Part shown: one piece after another, positions 5,799 through 6,594 of the stretch | How positions within the stretch are numbered: the first letter of the stretch is position 1 | Layout: each line of letters opens with the position of its first letter | Assembly (NCBI GenBank): GCA_017435245.1 | Contig: JAFSFK010000146.1 | Coordinates: 1-6,594, forward strand | DNA length: 6,594 nucleotides | Reading direction: 5' to 3' | Origin: Oscillospiraceae bacterium | GTDB taxonomy: Bacteria; Bacillota; Clostridia; Oscillospirales; Oscillospiraceae | Notes under the pieces: generated by a model | The model's input: only the letters and a program-made list of their open reading frames with translations | Databases searched by the model: none | Told to the model about the DNA's origin: nothing | Made by a program: the position numbers and the translations under genes

Positions 5799-6011
5799 TT
5801 AGGGAACGGGGTCGTAAACATCACCTTTATAAAAAGGATTGCAGCGCAGCAGCCGTTTGAAGGCCAGCCAGCCACCCTTTAAGGCCCCATATTTGTTGAT
5901 AGCTTGGAATGCGTATGCCGAGCAGGTAGGACGGAACCGACAGCAGGCGGGAGTATGGGGAGTGATATGGCGCTGATAGAATCGGATGAGGGCAAGCAAT
6001 ATCTTTTTCAT
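5799..6011 (-). CDS. yidD: YidD membrane protein insertion efficiency factor
   Basis: This small (70-residue) protein is thought to sit at the inner face of the membrane and help YidC-dependent insertion; the mechanism is not settled. Family motifs are complete: an amphipathic N-terminus ([16 protein letters not shown]), [11 protein letters not shown] with C24 and C30, [21 protein letters not shown] with C57, and the terminal DPVP. The start at 6011 gives the usual length. A longer frame upstream overlaps rnpA and is not supported. The ATG overlaps the rnpA TGA (ATGA, 4 nt), with GGAGG at 6016-6020 a short 4 nt before the start. The next gene, yidC, starts 12 nt after the stop. Confidence 0.95.
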   Translation of the reverse strand: MKKILLALIRFYQRHITPHTPACCRFRPTCSAYAFQAINKYGALKGGWLAFKRLLRCNPFYKGDVYDPVP

Positions 6012-6352
6012 TGTGCCTCCGAACGTAAGACACCGGCTTTTTCCGCCAGGGACAGGTAAGCGTGGGTGAGTTTCTGGAAGTCGGCTTTGATGCACCGGCT
6101 TCTGGCAACTACAACAATGTCCCATCCGGGAGTGAACTTGGCTTCGTTGAGCCGATAGACCTCCCGCAGGCGGCGGCGGACACGGTTACGGACAACCGCA
6201 TGACCCAGCTTTTTGCCCACCGTCACGCCTACCCGGTTTTGGGCAGAGCGGTTGCGCCGGGCATACAGCACCAGATAACTGTTTGCCTGGGCGGGTGTGG
6301 CGTAAAGCCGCCGAAAAATATGATTGAGTTTCAGCGCACTTGAGAATTTCAT
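6008..6352 (-). CDS. rnpA: Ribonuclease P protein component
   Basis: This is the protein subunit of RNase P, which works with the RNA subunit to remove the 5' leader of pre-tRNAs. The 114-residue length is typical. Landmarks are FRRLY near the N-terminus (13-17), [20 protein letters not shown] (40-59) with the conserved RNR at 55-57, RRLRE just after it, and the late WDIVVVAR strand (77-84). The start at 6352 is preferred because GGGGAG (6361-6366) lies 8 nt before it and the protein then begins [10 protein letters not shown], as in the family. The frame remains open further upstream, but only through the repeat element. In most bacteria rpmH lies directly upstream; here a 205-bp element occupies that space and rpmH is not visible. 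Confidence 0.96.
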   Translation of the reverse strand: MKFSSALKLNHIFRRLYATPAQANSYLVLYARRNRSAQNRVGVTVGKKLGHAVVRNRVRRRLREVYRLNEAKFTPGWDIVVVARSRCIKADFQKLTHAYLSLAEKAGVLRSEAQ

Positions 6353-6380
6353 AGGATTATCTCCCCGTATGGCAATTGAC

Positions 6381-6585
6381 AAAGCCTTCTCCTTGAGGAG
6401 AAGGTGGCACGACGAAGTCGTGACGGATGAGGTGTTCGCCGAAAGAAGGACAAGGAAGTAAAACTGTACCGCACACCTCATCAGTCAAAAATCAAATAGA
6501 TTTTTGGCAGCTTCCACCTAAGGCGCTAACTGTCCATAAAGCCACATTGTGGCAACGGACAGTAAGTCCTCAAGGAGAAGCCTTT
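6381..6585. mobile_element. 205-bp MITE-like element (element 4) upstream of rnpA
   Basis: Terminal inverted repeats match at 17 of 18 bases: AAAGCCTTCTCCTTGAGG at 6381-6398 and its complement at 6568-6585. Inside are CCTTCTCC/GGAGAAGG (6385-6404, loop TTGA) and CACGAC/GTCGTG (6408-6422). GATGAGGTGT (6426-6435) pairs with ACACCTCATC (6473-6482). CAAAAATC/GATTTTTG (6486-6506) comes next, then a nested stem ACTGTCC/GGACAGT (6529-6535 with 6557-6563) enclosing GCCAC/GTGGC (6541-6553). No transposase is encoded, so movement would need one supplied elsewhere. It occupies the rnpA leader and ends about 15 nt before the ribosome binding site. Nothing recognisable was found in the remaining 9 bases to the window edge. 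I see no convincing target-site duplication. Confidence 0.75.
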
Positions 6586-6594
6586 TATTTCACC

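Noticed and set aside
6012..6125. Longer start for yidD at 6125
   Set aside because: It would overlap rnpA by more than 100 bases. The ATG at 6011 gives the normal 70-residue YidD and the typical 4-nt overlap.
6376..6404. TTGACA at 6376-6381 as a + strand promoter
   Set aside because: No -10 box is found 16-18 nt downstream (the position reads AGAAGG) and no + strand gene follows.
6353..6481. N-terminal extension of rnpA by 43 codons
   Set aside because: The extension would be translated from the palindromic element and lacks a ribosome binding site. The internal ATG at 6352 has a good one and gives the normal RnpA length.
6586..6594. C-terminal codons of rpmH on the minus strand at the window edge
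   Set aside because: The minus strand reads GTG AAA TAA, which could end a gene, but three codons cannot support an identification.

Overview
This window carries ordinary chromosomal genes of a low-to-middle GC Firmicute, most likely a gut Clostridium of the Oscillospirales/Ruminococcaceae type. That placement is an inference. It rests on the gene families, the strong AGGAGG-type ribosome binding sites, a YidC without a lipobox, and intergenic palindromes of a style I associate with these genomes. No rRNA, tRNA, CRISPR array, phage gene or transposase gene is visible.

Layout from left to right. (1) Positions 1-173 hold the open 3' end of an unidentified + strand reading frame that runs through a palindromic repeat (about 77-171). 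(2) Positions 170-2289 on the - strand hold a two-component system: an OmpR/PhoB-type response regulator, then its membrane histidine kinase 2 nt downstream. (3) About 2290-2642 is a divergent promoter region. It has an extended -10 promoter for the regulator, a good sigma-A-type promoter facing uppP, and a 177-bp inverted-repeat element filling nearly all of the predicted uppP leader. (4) uppP (2643-3485, +) encodes undecaprenyl-pyrophosphate phosphatase. (5) Positions 3484-3673 hold a second palindromic element and the terminator of the opposing operon. (6) Positions 3684-6352 on the - strand hold rnpA-yidD-yidC-jag, tightly packed and apparently translationally coupled. (7) Positions 6353-6594 hold the rnpA ribosome binding site and a 205-bp element with 17/18 terminal inverted repeats, where the end of rpmH would be expected next.

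The rnpA-yidD-yidC-jag block is the conserved gene string near the bacterial replication origin: the RNase P protein, a membrane-protein insertion helper, the insertase and an RNA-binding cell-elongation regulator. UppP recycles the undecaprenyl lipid carrier for wall synthesis, so the window has a cell-envelope theme. The neighbouring two-component system could belong to it, but nothing in the sequence proves that.

The least routine content is intergenic. Five copies of a roughly 19-bp end sequence, consensus AAATTCCGGTTTATCGAGC, bound three elements whose interiors are quite different. Two copies begin at the TAA stop codons of uppP and of the kinase gene. One element seems to form the uppP 5' leader, and an unrelated full-length element sits in the rnpA leader. 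These look like non-autonomous (MITE-like) elements or modular repeats. I see no new protein system here.
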